DNA of 64,000 nt from Pegea sp. RAD2-039 (GCA_034620365.1 JAQGEQ010000161.1:620001-684000); one strand, 5' to 3'. Numbered from the stretch's first letter, positions 46,942 to 59,732 are shown. Notes: generated by a model from the sequence alone, not told the origin. Numbers and translations are program-made.

Positions 46942-49900
46942 TCCAAAGAAAACTCAAAATTATAGGTATTAAAATAGGAAGTTTAGAAAAAATATGACAT
47001 AAATTTTTCCTGAAAATAAACATAAGCTAAATAATTTAAAGTGATTTAGAAAATTTGGTGCCAAAAATTATTAAAAGTATAATAATAATAAAATAATCAT
47101 TTTTCAGAAACTTTAATTTTGAAGGTTTAAAACTCAACAATTAGAGCTTAGAGAATTGAAACAATTCAAAAATTTAACTTTTAAATCAAATTATGATAAT
47201 AAAAACAAATTAAATTTACATTAATCTTATAATTTATAGCATTTTACAATTTTAATATACATGTATTCCTAAAATAATAAAAAGTTTAAAGTATTTGATA
47301 CCTACAATATGTAAACAAATTGAACAACTCAAAACACTAAATTATTACATATTTCTTATCATTAGATAAATAAATATAATATATTTGATTAAGATCATTT
47401 CTAATAAAGCATTTAAAAAATATATAAAATTGACAAAAAACTAAAAATAATTATTTTCTTAAATAGAAAAAGAAGTATTGCAATAAAAATAAAATAATTT
47501 TTTATAGTTATTCTAGACCAATATATAGAAAAATAAACATATAAAAAAAAAAGTTAAATTGTTAATATTTAACAAAAACAACAAAACTTTTACCCTAGTT
47601 ATAAACAAAACAAAAACTTATCAAAAGGTTTGATAGATTTTTATAAAATAAGCTTTGAAGAAATAGAAAATATCTGATTATAAAAAATGACTCAAAAACT
47701 ATCTATCAAACACTTTTATAAGCTTTTAAATGAACATATCTAATCATAGTCACATAAGTTATACTTATAATAATAAAGATAAAATTATATAGAAAAATTA
47801 TTTTGTTTGATAATAAAATATTCTATGTTCTTCAATAAAATAAACAAATTATATAAATAAAGGAAAATACTCATCTTCATCAACTCTACAATAATCTGGC
47901 AAATAACCTCAAAAGATTTATACTTTTATAGAATCTTTATGTATCTATAATTTAGAAATACTATTAAATAAGTTTACTAAAACATTATTAGTTTACTAAA
48001 AGATCGATTTATAATCATTATAATAAATAAATAAAAAGCTTAAAAGTTTGTAGAAAAATATTTAATAGAAGTATAAGTCAAAAAATTTGTTATATAACTT
48101 TTGAAAAATATAAAACTTACTCAAGAAAACATTTCTTTTTTGAATTAAGTAAAAAAGTTAAAGGAAATTTGAATATTGTAAAAATAGACTTGAAAACATT
48201 GAAAACAAAGTTACAAATTAACTTTATAAGATTACAAAATATAGTTTAAAGACCCAAAACTACAAAAATAAACATTCAAATAATAAGTTTACTTAAGTCA
48301 TCAAAAACATATTTTCCTTAATATTTTTCAAATACAACAAAAATAATTACAGAATTACAAAAAAAAACTTATAAAAAAATGATTAATTTAACTGAATAAG
48401 CTTTTATTGTTAACATTTTAATATAACAATTTAGGAATACAATAAAGTTTATGATATAAAACCTTTCAATTTAATTAAACATCTGACAATAGCCAGATTT
48501 TACGACAACAAATTAAAACGTAAATTACAGAAAGTATGTTGAAAGATTTACGATCTAATTTTATATTTTGGCAGTTTTAAACTAGAAAATCTGCCAAAAT
48601 GCCAAATTAGTTCACTAATTCTTAGCTTTTTTATTTGATGTCGATAATATTCACGGTTGAGATTAAGTAACTACAATACTATATTAAATATTATAAAATA
48701 TAGTTTAAAATAGTTTTCAAGTGTGTACTGTACACAGTAATTATGAATAATGATTTTATTGTAAATTATAATGTGGAAGTTTAAGATGATTATTCTGTAA
48801 AAGTTGCGATTAAACAAAAACATAAAACGATTTTCATATAAATATAAGCTTTTAATAGTATTAAAAAGATTTTGTTTATACGTCTTATTTTGATAAGGTA
48901 CATTTCTTTTATGAATAAATTATTGCTCATAATGAATAAAGATTTATATTACATATAAATTATAAAAGTTAGAGACAAATATAACAGCAAATTAAGCTAT
49001 AATTATAAGTTTGTTGTATTTTTTCAACCAGCCTATGGCGGCTAATACTTAAAAAACATTGATCTTAAAGCGGAACTACAGTAATCACATGTTCCAGTTT
49101 TTTGTATCAAAATAAATTTATTTTATATAGTTTGGCACGTTTATTTTAATGAGTCAATGTCAATGACATCTTTTTTTATTAAATCTTGTTTAAGGATTAT
49201 AAAGACCAAACAAAGTTTGAAACTCTAAATTAGTTGATATTTTGAGATATTTGTATAGATGCAAATGTCGTACATAGGTTATTTTGCTAATAATAAAGTC
49301 ATTTTTTCACCAAAATGAATACTTTAATATCAATATTTTACATATAAAAATAACTTTCAAAAACATAAAATAAATCTCTTAAATTAGTTTACTCTTACTT
49401 ACAATTTAAAGCCATTAGTGAAGTAAATAAATATGTAAAAATTTTTATAGCAAACTGAACTTGGTTTTTCAAACTTAAAACATAATTAATTGACAATTCA
49501 CACAAACATTTAAAAAATTACATTTACTCGAGTTCATTATCAGATTATTCGACAATTACAGAAAACTTGCATAAAGCGATAATTTACTTTGATAGCAGTG
49601 TGAATGGTTCAGAAAAACTTTTTAAAGTTATTTTTACTTTGGTTTAATCTACTTTCTTTCTTTTTAGATCTAACCATGAAATTGTGGATGATTAATAAGA
49701 TTTTTTAAATGAGACAAATAATTGCTAAGGTTAATTGTTAAGAAGAGTTACATTCACAAAAGCTGGATATATACTTTTCAATAAAGTTACTTTATTCAAA
49801 CCTTAAGCAAAACTTTGTAGTTAAAAAAATCAAAATATATAAAACAAAAAATTGTTTAGGTAATGTTACTAGATTTGTGGTTAATTCATTTTAAACACAA

Positions 49901-50330
49901 CTTTTAAAATTAAACTTAGTCCTTATTTAGTTGTACCGTCTAAGAATTATTTCATATAATCAATGAAACATTCGCCTCAATTTGATTAGGACCTTGCTCA
50001 AAAACCAAACTTTTTGAAAGATTGAAAGAAAACAGATTTAGTGGCAATAGTATTATTTATCGGTTAATAAAATTAAACTAGACTTAGACAGATATGTTTG
50101 TTAAATGGCAACTTTTTATAGAAAATCGTTGTATATTTGAGCAGTTAACTTTAATTTATAGTTTATTGATAGTAACAGATATCTACAATGCTGCTATGTT
50201 GAACTTACACATAATTAAAAATATAACTAGAATAATTTTCTTCAAACTTATTATAAGAAACTATTAAAGAAAAATATTAAATTAATCTATACAAAGAAGT
50301 CTCTCATCTCAAAAATTAAAGAAGCCTAAA
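46942..50330. other. Very AT-rich intergenic DNA
   Basis: This is the SLMAP 5' flank and the space up to SLC3A1. Non-coding upstream SLMAP exons may lie here but cannot be recognised. A 10-base inverted repeat (ATTTTGGCAG / CTGCCAAAAT) lies at 48565-48600. No other gene or RNA was seen. Confidence 0.5.
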
Positions 50331-50337
50331 ACTTTAT

Positions 50338-50385
50338 AACCTGCTTCGGCCGAGAATGGCAATACTGAAGACTTATAAAATATTT
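50338..50385 (-). mobile_element. SINE tail fragment
   Basis: Read on the - strand, TTGCCATTCTCGGCCGAAGC matches the 3' tail of the SINE at 28640, with a few changes. The body of the element is not recognisable upstream, so this is a truncated or old copy. Confidence 0.45.
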
Positions 50386-50666
50386 TTTTTGCAACTTTTC
50401 TAATAAGCTGCAGGAAAAGCACTTCGATGTCAGTGTCTCATGGGAGCAACCAAGCTTAACATTTGCTTGTGTAATAATCTTGTTGTTGGCAGAAACGTTT
50501 TAACAGTTCATTGTGCTAAATTGACCTGACTGCTTTGGTATTAAAATTTTGTTTCCTACAAGGAATATCTCCTAAAGTTCTACAAATCAATTTACTTGTC
50601 ACGTAACACTATTAGAATCATTGTTCAAATTTATTTATACATGTAGAAACTTGTTTCATTCAAAGA

Positions 50667-50672
50667 TTTATT
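50667..50672 (-). promoter_or_regulatory. Candidate polyadenylation signal of SLC3A1
   Basis: AATAAA on the - strand lies about 85 bases after the SLC3A1 stop codon. The position is reasonable, but the hexamer is frequent in AT-rich DNA. Confidence 0.4.
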
Positions 50673-50755
50673 TTAGGAAATCGCCTTTACAAGATTAAAT
50701 TACGTAAACAATTTGCGTTTTTATAGAAAAACAAGAACGTTAAACAAATTATCGT

Positions 50756-53700
50756 TTAACAATCTTGTAGAAGGCCAATAGAGTTTTGGCATACACTTCT
50801 AGATGTAAAACAACTTGTTAAAGACTCTTCATCAGAATGAAATCTTCCTCTATTATCTTTATACTCAATAACAACTGATTGATACCCACTAAGTGAGAAG
50901 CTGTTCATATTGATTGAATTTTCTATTATATCACTATTAGTATGGAGTTTAACTATTCCTTTTGAAGGAAAGTGTTCTTTGCTATCGATCTCAACGTTTA
51001 TATTTGACGGCGAGAAGTTAACAGCAACTAGAATAGAATTTAGACCGTCCATTTCTCGAACATATCTGTTTTAAATATGATTATGAGCATCTAAAAGAAA
51101 GTTTCAGGAAAGTTACTTACGCAAACAAGTCTTCAGTCGGTGAAAAGAAGCAAATGTACCCTCGAAGAAAAACCAAGTCAGATCGTAATGATATCAGGGA
51201 CTTGTATAGGTTTAAAAATGAGCTTTTATCATCTAGCTGGTCCTGCAAATTATACAAATTTTTTAACAAGTTTTTGCTTTCAAGTAGTTTTGTGTAAAAA
51301 AATAAGACAAAATTTGTATGTTCAGTATAAAGATATAGTCTTGGTTACATTATACTTCAATTGCTATGGTCAATTTAAACAATTTATTTAATAATATTTC
51401 TCATGGTGAGAACAAGTATCCACCCCTCAAACAAACCTAACTTCTTATTTATAGTTTTTTGAACTTTGTACGCCGAAGCAGTAGATGGAAGGAAGTTGAC
51501 AAGGAAGCTGTCTGTTGGCTAAAATACTTTCTTCCTTTCTGTACATGAGATTTGATCATAGTGGAGAGAAGCGTGTGCTGAACTATCCCTTCTGTAGGTC
51601 TGATGTTTGGTGACACGGCCCAGTGACCTGGGATAGTGACATCGAGGTCAACAGGTTTATGGTTTTCTGTCTGGGTTTACTCTGACAGCTATTTGCTTCT
51701 ACCAAAGCAACAACAAGGTTGTAGCACTATCACACATAGTTAGGGAAAATACTTTACGCGCTCGATAGGTGGCGTAATGTAGCGCGACAACATTTGTTAA
51801 AGTTTTATTTAAAACTGTAAGTTTCATCTTACAAAAATTATAATTAAATTATAGATAATAACTAAAAACTTTTAATTCATTTTAAGATCTGCTGAATTTG
51901 GTATAAAGGTTTACTGAAAAATTTGTATAAAAAAACTTTGAACAACCTCAACGTTTACTCCTGATTTATAGTTTTCATTTACATCTATCGAAGTTGAGTT
52001 TGAACGAGTGAAACCAGCATTTGCATCTGCACTCCATTGCATTGGTGATAAATATACTTGGCTCTTTAAAACAAAAATATTTTTAATTTCAGCAACAAAC
52101 TGTCTTAGCTAAAAGTCTCTAAATATCAATTTGATCAATTAATAAAACAAATAATTAAAATTGTTTTTAAAATCTGTTAAATAATTTCTTATTATCATAA
52201 AGGCTTGATAATACTTCCTACCACTGTCAATGATAAAATTAAGTTGATATATTAAATTACGATTTATAAATTTCAGTTAACAAAATTGTATTTGTTAACT
52301 ATTAACCAAAACCTGTAATGGTTCAAAAGATATTAAATCAGTTTTTCATTAATATACAAAATAACAAAAAAAATTGATGAAGAAATCATTGCAAGTGCCT
52401 CGATATTTCAAATCTAGGCTAGAATAGTTTTTTCGTTACTTTTAAACTTTATTAGAAAACATTTTTAATTAGATTTGTGGTCTTGTAACTTCAAGTTTAC
52501 TGTTTAGAAATTCTAATATTCAAAATGGGTTTTAAGAAACATTTAAACATAAAATTTTTGTTAACTCACTTTAACAGGGTCTGAATTAAGGTTCGTCATT
52601 CCTAACTCTTCTCCGTAATAAATTCCTGCCGTCCCACTCATCGTCATAGTAACCACAGCAAGCGATTTAGCCAGCTCTAAGTTTTCATTAACTCTCGATA
52701 AGATACGATCAACTTTATAAGTTCCAAGCTGTAAATTGTTTGAAAGTTCATTTACTCAAAGTAAGAAAAAAATGAAACAAAAGAATTATAAGAAATACGA
52801 AATACAAAGCGATGAAATGGAATGTTTCGACTGCAAACTGCCATCTTATAAGTGAGAGCAGAAATTATAGAGGTCCAGTTGTTGCCTGTCCAGCTGGAAT
52901 CTAATCTCCACGCCAACAAGGTATGCAGCAGTACAAAACTGTGATGCTGCTAAGCTAGCGTCGCAAGATCTTTCAGAACGATACTGAGTACAGCGACAAA
53001 CTGACTATGGGGCTCCAACTCCGACTTTGAATTCTGAGTTTTGCGTCTTCTAGAAGTGTTGTCATAAACCAAACTAACGAGGCCCTTCCATACGAGATTT
53101 TTATAGACTTTTACTTGTCGCAAATATATGTCTACCTGGGCTCGAACCCGAGACCTTCTGCAGGCAACCGCTGCACTACGGAGACGAACAGAAAGATAAA
53201 TACTACAGAGACGGAAAGCTTGGTGTAAAGCTATGAAAACTATGATAACAATATTCAACTAAAACTAACTCTCCAGTTAGGCCAGCGGTCTTTTGGCATA
53301 GCCTGCATCCAATCAATAACTTCTTTGTAAACTTTTGAAGCAGTCCACTGATCCACATTTAGCTGCAACAGCCGAAGATTCATCGGGACATCAGCTTCCT
53401 TAGTGAAGGAGTTTCCATAGAAACGTGCCATAGTCTGCACGCTTTTGTCGAAGCTGGTCTCAGTGTTCATTACTCTAGTTGATAAATTTTTGATGATGTA
53501 ATAAAGTGAGATGCAAAAAAATACCGATAAACTCCAGGCTCTGTGCTATAATCATCGAGAAAACTTCTCCAGATCATCATTAAGTCATGACCAATAGCAA
53601 GATCTTGAGTGAAATCAGGATACATATTATCGTATGAAACCTATAGAATTGTTGATACTTAAATCAAATTTTTATTGAAACTTTAACAGAGAGATATTTT

Positions 53701-55508
53701 TAATAATTTTAACTCACGGTATCTGTTGGAATCTTTAATGTTTGGTCTCTTAGATGCTTTGATTCGTACAAATAACTAACTGAGTCAAACGAAAATCCAT
53801 CTATATTTTCATCTAACCAAAATTGAAGTTGGTCCTAATTAAAAGGATTTTTTAGTCTTCAAAATTAAACCACAAAACTGATTTTAAAAAACTATTTCTT
53901 AAAAATGAATATTTTTAAATCGTTTAGTTCTAATGTCATCGTAATATCACGAATAATTTTTATTCTTTTTAATCAAATCTAAACATTAGAAAATTGTATC
54001 TCAAGTACATAATAACTTTATATAAAGATCAAAGTTTGTATATAATTCTTTTATATAATTTTATAACTTCTTTCAAGCTTGACTTTTCAGAAAATATAAT
54101 TAAAAATACTTTTAAAGCATTAGACACATTCTCATTTCTAAAATTTAGATCAGGAAGACTTTTATGGTACGCATGATAATAAAACTCTTTTCTTTCAGGA
54201 CTTTCGGTCCACGCTGTTGCAGAAATTCCATTTCCGTCAGGAACAGTTTGCTGAAAACAACATTTTAGCCTTATTATAATTAAGAATGTTTAAAATTTTA
54301 CAAACCCAGTTATTTGGAAGAGTCTGTGACCATATATAAAAGTCTTTGTATCTTGGATGATCCTCATGATCAGGATTGGAACTTGCTTGAAACCAATGAT
54401 GCAGCAAACTTGTGTGATTCGGAACAAAATCCAGAATTACATACATGCCTAATGAAGACATCAAAATATAAATAGGTCCAAGAGATAAAAGAAAAATGTT
54501 TAGTTTGATCATTCAAAAAACTTTTTTTATAAAAACTTCTACCTTTAGTATGAGCACTTGTTATCAGAGAAATCATATCTTCTAGCGTTCCAATAGAAGG
54601 ATCAATATCTTTAAAGTCTATTGCTCCGTAGCTATTATCGGTTGTAGAGGATCTATAACACTGTCTCAGAATTATTGTTTTTACTCCTAATGTTTCAGAT
54701 ATGTAGTCCAATTGCTCCTCGATACCTTAAAAATTTGAATATCAAATTTAAAAAAATATTTCTACTTTTATGTTCAAACTACCTTTCAAATCACCGATTC
54801 CATCACCATCACTATCTTTATATAAGCGAGGAACTATTTCATAAGTGGGACTTGTCTGCCAAAACAACTGACAAGGTGGAGAAATTGCAATAAATGAAAT
54901 TATTAAAGAAATCAGCAGAAGTAGAGCAAGCAAAACTGCGACTGTGAAAATATTTCGCGCGTAAACAAACTTTCTCTGCTTGGAGTAATGCAAGAGAACT
55001 TCTTTTGGCATTCCTGAATAGAAGATAAATAAGAAAATTAAACTTTTAAATTTGATTTCTACATCAAAAATTGTTATCCAGAGTTAGTTAAGTAAAAATT
55101 TTGAAACTTTTTTTAAAATGTTACAAAGAAATGTTTAAACTAAAATTGTTGGCAAAAATCAATACTTAAAATATATTTTAGGAGTCAAAAAAACTTGTAA
55201 CGTTTGTTTGAAGCAAACAAAAACTGAGAGTAAAACTTGTAAGTTAGTTTTCAAACTATAAACCACTTTAAGAATATAAATACTAAAGTTTTTAATTTCT
55301 TAGAAAAAAATGCGCTACCTTAGCATAATTCAAATGTCAGTTTTTGAAATTAACAAATATAAATTTGAAAATGTTTATAAATTTTTGACTTACCTGCATA
55401 GGGTTTCGGAATTTCAAAAGTTGCTAAATCAGAGCTTTCGAATTCCGGAGGTATACTTGCCCGACGAACTTCCAGTTCGTCACCAACGTAAGCTCTATTT
55501 TCACTCAT
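50756..55508 (-). CDS. SLC3A1: SLC3A1 (rBAT) heavy chain of a heteromeric amino-acid transporter
   Basis: Type II membrane glycoprotein that brings a light chain (SLC7A9 in vertebrates) to the plasma membrane for cystine and dibasic amino-acid transport. Twelve exons join in phase (about 652 residues; human 685): 55508-55394, 55013-54783, 54725-54543, 54448-54306, 54250-54110, 53834-53718, 53640-53525, 53474-53270, 52728-52570, 52063-51947, 51242-51121 and 51065-50756. Shared with rBAT are MPKEVL before a single membrane helix, then SPPCQLFWQ with the cysteine that bridges to the light chain, KDSDGDGIGDLKG, ILDFVPNHTS, DGFSFDSVSYLYESKHLRD, DYSTEPGVYR, MPKDRWPNWR and IYYGEELGM. The cysteine-bearing C-terminus (CFTSRSVCQ…DC) is also rBAT-like and is absent from SLC3A2. 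The ectodomain is a GH13 amylase fold. The 53269-52729 intron holds a SINE, and the 51946-51243 intron a GC-richer island. Confidence 0.95.
51400..51800. other. GC-richer island in an SLC3A1 intron
   Basis: Base composition rises sharply within the intron between exons 52063-51947 and 51242-51121. No open frame, tRNA-like box or clear terminal repeat was recognised. It may be an inserted non-autonomous element. Confidence 0.35.
52840..53190 (-). mobile_element. tRNA-headed SINE in an SLC3A1 intron
   Basis: On the - strand the tRNA-like head starts near 53190 (GTCTCCGTAGTGCAGCGGTT) with B-box GGTCTCGGGTTCGAGCCC at about 53138-53156. The body runs to a tail near 52840. It is nearly identical to 28640-29010 over the body, while the tail is more divergent. 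It sits about 80 bases downstream of the donor of exon 8, the exon copied elsewhere. Confidence 0.75.
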
Positions 55509-56345
55509 ATTATTTCACAAATCTTTTTTCAAAAGTAATGATTTAAATCTAGAAAATATATCTCTAGGAAAATGATTACTAATTTAATTAATACTTTATT
55601 TTCACTAATTGTTACTAACTTTATTAATCAACTGTTTGAAAAAAATTAACTTTTAGCTAGATCACAAACTAAATCTAATTTTGATTCAAACAGCTACACA
55701 TTTTGAAGAAAAAAACTTATTTTATTTTGTTTTTTTTTCTGACCTTGATAATGATTAACTAAATCAAATAACTACGTAATAGAAACGCTATTTAGTTTCT
55801 TTTAACAAAGCTTACAATAAGTTAAGCCTTTATCCTAACAGTTGTAAACAATCTATTATAAAGTTTTAGTTTTATAAAGATGAAGTCTAAAATTGGATAA
55901 TTGGTATTATCCTTATAATATCGATTATATATCTTTACTATTTGTTTATATAAAAAAACTTCACATTTAATAGTAATGTCAAAACGTAATTACTACATCA
56001 TTATGATAATTATATAATATATATATAGATAATATTATTATAAAAAATAAATTTGCTCCAAAGTTTTTTTAATCTTTTCTTCTCACTTGTGACAGTCAAT
56101 TTTATCTTTAAAATTCATTAAAACAATTAATTATTTTGTATAAGTATTTGCTTCACAGAGGACATTCTGCCTTTACGACTTTTTTACCCTAAAAATTTAC
56201 GACTTTTGGTTATTTTTCAAACTGGGAAGCAGCCCAAAAACTTTAAAGATTTGAGAATCCCTGTTTTAATATTCCCGTAAATTCTAGTAATTAATTACTA
56301 TTCTAAAACTTGTAGTAATCGAACTTAAAAGTTTTATCTTTAAAA
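55509..56345. other. SLC3A1 5' flank
   Basis: Very AT-rich DNA between SLC3A1 and the start of the tRNA array. It should contain the SLC3A1 promoter, but no motif stands out. Confidence 0.45.
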
Positions 56346-56784
56346 GTAGGTATCTGATCTTGTAAGAAGTTAGAGCAACAAAACATCGATGATATCTTTC
56401 TTAGATGTCATCCTTCCACCACAAAAACATCCAAATGGATCTTCTCTACATCTGCATCTAGTGAGGCAAAATATGCTAACCATAATATATTAATTGATTG
56501 GCACATTTTGACTCAAGAGTTATGTCCCTGAAAGGAAGAACAACTGAAGATATCCCTGTAAATGTCCTGTTTATACATCAAACATCAACCTTGACTTGGA
56601 ATTTAAACTCGTGAGTCATCATTTTCCATTTAGAAAACAAATATATAAAACAAAGATTTCTTAATTAAAATTGGAGTTCTCATTGCTTCATTGCTCGAAA
56701 ATATAAAAATAATCAGAAATCATTTCAACATTTTCTATCTAACTATCAAAACAAGAATTAATAATAAAAAAAATGATAAGAACA

Positions 56785-56856
56785 TGGAGATGCCGGGGAT
56801 CGAACCCGGGGCCTCACACATGCAAAGCGTGCGCTCTACCACTGAGCTACATCCCC
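56785..56856 (-). tRNA. tRNA-Ala(TGC), array copy 1
   Basis: A 72-base tRNA: GGGGATG acceptor strand, GTAGCTCAGTGGTAGAGC D arm, anticodon loop TTTGCAT (anticodon TGC) on a paired stem, and B-box GGTTCGATCCC. A T-run on the - strand about 11 bases past its 3' end fits Pol III termination. Confidence 0.97.
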
Positions 56857-56860
56857 ACTA

Positions 56861-56942
56861 CGACGAGGATGGGATTCGAACCCACGCGTGCAGAGCACAA
56901 TGGATTAGCAGTCCATCGCCTTAACCACTCGGCCACCTCGTC
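56861..56942 (-). tRNA. tRNA-Ser(GCT), array copy 1
   Basis: An 82-base class II tRNA with acceptor GACGAGG/CCTCGTC, D arm GGCCGAGTGGTTAAGGC, anticodon loop CTGCTAA (anticodon GCT), a long variable arm, and T arm GTGGG/CCCAT. Its 3' end is only four bases before the 5' end of tRNA-Ala on the same strand, with no T-run between. Confidence 0.97.
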
Positions 56943-57587
56943 GATGTAAACCAATCAACTTTCAAAATCTCACCTCCACTTATTTATTCTTTTAATATAG
57001 ATATATTTTTTAGAGATAATAGATAATTATGTCTAAACCAAATCTCACTGGCCACCAACTATCATGATAGAGCTGCATTTTTAGGATTCGCTGAAATAAA
57101 AATCAGAAATCAATCACATTTTTTGCATCTATATCGATTGTTATAATCACTTTTTTGTAAAATCATTAATACATTTCAAAATAAAAAATTTTTTAGTTGT
57201 AAAATTCTATTTCTAGTATTTCGTCTATCACTTTTAACTGGTATACTAGATAACTTTTGTCAGTTTTATTAAGAATTAAACAGTTTGTAGCAACTTTTAC
57301 TCGAGTCTTTATCTTCTTTAAAAGATATTTTTCATTTATACTAGAGTTCAAAAGATCTGAGAACTAAAAAATGATAGAAATAGGAGTGTTATAAATAAAG
57401 AAAATATTTCGATTTAAAATAAAGTTTCATCAAATTATTTTCAAACAGTTCTTAGTAGCAGTTGTAAGATTCAACAATTCGATCAAAGTCTTTAAAAATA
57501 TTTTCTTTAGTAGACCAAAACATTGTAAATCTGGAATAGATGGTTTAAAAACAGCAGTGGATAATGACCAGGTGGTAAAAACAAAAG

Positions 57588-57791
57588 TTAGGAGCTTGGT
57601 GCCAGAGAAGTTCCACGGCAATTGAGAAGTAGCTTACTTGTCGAGGAAAACCTATTGAAAATGTGAAGAAGTATGAAAGCTGTGATGAAGATGGTGGTGA
57701 ATACCGGATTCTTATAAGACTTTAGCTTCAACACTGCTAAGCAAGGACATTTGATATATAGCTGATTCTGTGGACCTACAACTGCTTCCAA
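57588..57791 (-). other. Spacer A open frame, probably not a gene
   Basis: A 67-codon frame (MEAVVGPQNQLYIKC…) occurs at the same place in all three type A spacers (also 60534-60737 and 63483-63686). Changes between copies fall in all codon positions and alter several residues, so there is no sign of protein constraint. Its repeated openness is explained by recent duplication. Confidence 0.3.
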
Positions 57792-58262
57792 ATATACTTG
57801 TGACAGTCTCTAAAGTTCACTTGTTTTAAGTTGACTTTCAGAGAATATTAAAGGTAGGAAAGAGGTGATGTAGACTAACAGCCTGTGAAAACCATCACCA
57901 ATCACCTATTCTCTCGTGCTGCTGAAACAACATTAACTAATTGTTAAGATTTGAAGACATTTTTCCAAACTCAACTAGGGTTTAGAATAGAAGACAGTTT
58001 TTTTCTGTGGCAGGTTTTATTTTCAAGATACTTTCAGTTTGTGGATGATGTAACATTTTAATTAGTCTCTTTAACATTTACGGTTCTTATAAAAACCACT
58101 ATAAGACCAAACTCAAAAAATATAAAACAAAGATTTCTTAATTATAATTAAAGTTTCTCATCGCTTCATTACACTGAAATGTAAAAATAATCAGAAATCA
58201 TTTCATCATTTTCTATCTAACTGTTAAAACAAGATTTAGTAATAAAAATTATGATAAGAACA

Positions 58263-58334
58263 TGGAGATGCCGGGGATCGAACCCGGGGCCTCACACATG
58301 CAAAGCGTGCGCTCTACCACTGAGCTACATCCCC
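58263..58334 (-). tRNA. tRNA-Ala(TGC), array copy 2
   Basis: Identical to array copy 1 over the tRNA. A five-base T-run follows on the - strand. Confidence 0.97.
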
Positions 58335-58338
58335 ACTA

Positions 58339-58420
58339 CGACGAGGATGGGATTCGAACCCGAGCGTGCAGAGCACAATGGATTAGCAGTCCATCGCCTT
58401 AACCACTCGGCCACCTCGTC
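58339..58420 (-). tRNA. tRNA-Ser(GCT), array copy 2, T stem damaged
   Basis: It keeps the anticodon GCT and acceptor stem, but the 5' side of the T stem reads CTCGGG where other copies read CGTGGG. This removes two base pairs next to the variable arm. It may be a poorly working copy or pseudogene. Confidence 0.85.
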
Positions 58421-58589
58421 GATGTAAGCCAAACAACTTTTAAAATCTCGCCATCACTTATTTATTCTTTTAATACAAATATAATTTTTAAGGTAATAGA
58501 TATTATGACTAAACCAAATCTCACAGGACACACACTATCAATATAGAGCTCCGCTTTTAGTATTTCCTAAAGTAAAAATCAGGGATCAC

Positions 58590-59470
58590 TCACATTTATT
58601 GTAACTTCAGGCAATTTAATTAGAAATATCCTGAACGGTTAACCTGAAGAACAATGGATGATATCTCCTGTAGATCTTATGTTTACTCTTCGGAGATCGA
58701 TTAATTTTTCAATCTTAAATTAGTGAGTCTAAATTCTCTTAATCATTATTTGATTACGAGAGTTTTGACTCACAGGTTTCCATCTCAGTATCCAAGAACA
58801 GTTCCTGAAGAACAGAAAGAACGAAGATCTCTTCTGTAGATGTCCTTCCTATTAGTACAAGACCTGAAAGAGTCATCTGCATCAGGTGAGTTAACAGTTT
58901 GTTTAATCATTGAATTATTATTGATAATCGAATTGTGGCCTCGCAGGTTTTCATCTCTGAAAAAGGAATCACCGCTGATGTCTTTCGTAGATGTCGTATC
59001 GATGCCTCAAAGACTTTGTATCTTGAACAGGTGAGCTAAAACTTGTCTCCCATTTAACAATATTTGATAAGCTCCTTTTGGTTCTCAGGTTTCATTCCAG
59101 AAAGGAAGAAAAACGGATGATAACTCCTGTAGATGTTTTGTTTACTCTTCGAAGATCCATCAAGTCTTTCACTCTTAAATTAGTGAGTCTAAATTCTCTT
59201 ATTAATCATTTAATTATTATTAGGAGAGTTTTGATTCACAGGTTCCAATCTCAGTGTCCCAGATTTACAGATCCTTCTTGATCATCTAAGAAGAAATTCT
59301 TCTGATGTTGTAAGAAGTTAAAGCAACGAAACATTGTTGTTATGTTTCTTAGATGTCATACTTCCACCACAAAAACACCCAAAAGGATCTTCTCTACATC
59401 TGCATCTAGTGAGGCAAAATATGCTAACCATAATTTATTAATTGATTGGCACATTTTCACTCCAGAGTTA
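58590..59470 (+). repeat. Decayed exon-like modules in spacer B, first complete copy
   Basis: On the + strand this spacer holds about six related blocks, several bordered by an AG acceptor and a GTGAGT-type donor, for example 58776-58885, 58947-59030 and 59089-59182. Where readable, the blocks share a core: RMITPVDVLFTLRRS in the third, MISPVDLMFTLRRS near 58660-58710, LMSFVDVVSMPQR in the second, and MISFLDVILPPQKH in the matching block at 56390 before pair 1. Stops and frameshifts interrupt several blocks. They look like remains of a gene with tandemly duplicated small exons. The family was not recognised. Confidence 0.5.
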
Positions 59471-59732
59471 TGTCCCTGAAAGGAAGAACAACTGAAGACA
59501 TCCCTGTAGATGTCCTGTTTATACATTGAACATCAACCAAGACTTGGAATTTAAACTCGTGAGTCATCATTTTCCATTTAGAAAACAAATATATAAAACA
59601 AAGATTTCTTAATTAAAATTGGAGTTTTCATTGCTTCATTACTCTGAAATATAAAAATAATCAGAAATCATTTCAACATTTTCTATCTAACTATCAAAAC
59701 AAGAATTAATAATAAAAATAATGATAGGAACA

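Noticed and set aside
52950-53258. 102-codon - strand frame over the SLC3A1 intron
   Set aside because: It runs through the SINE and the intron, and the true exon ends at 53270 with a good donor.
57588-57791. 67-residue protein repeated in the type A spacers
   Set aside because: Differences between copies are spread over all codon positions and change residues freely; no similarity or start context supports a gene.
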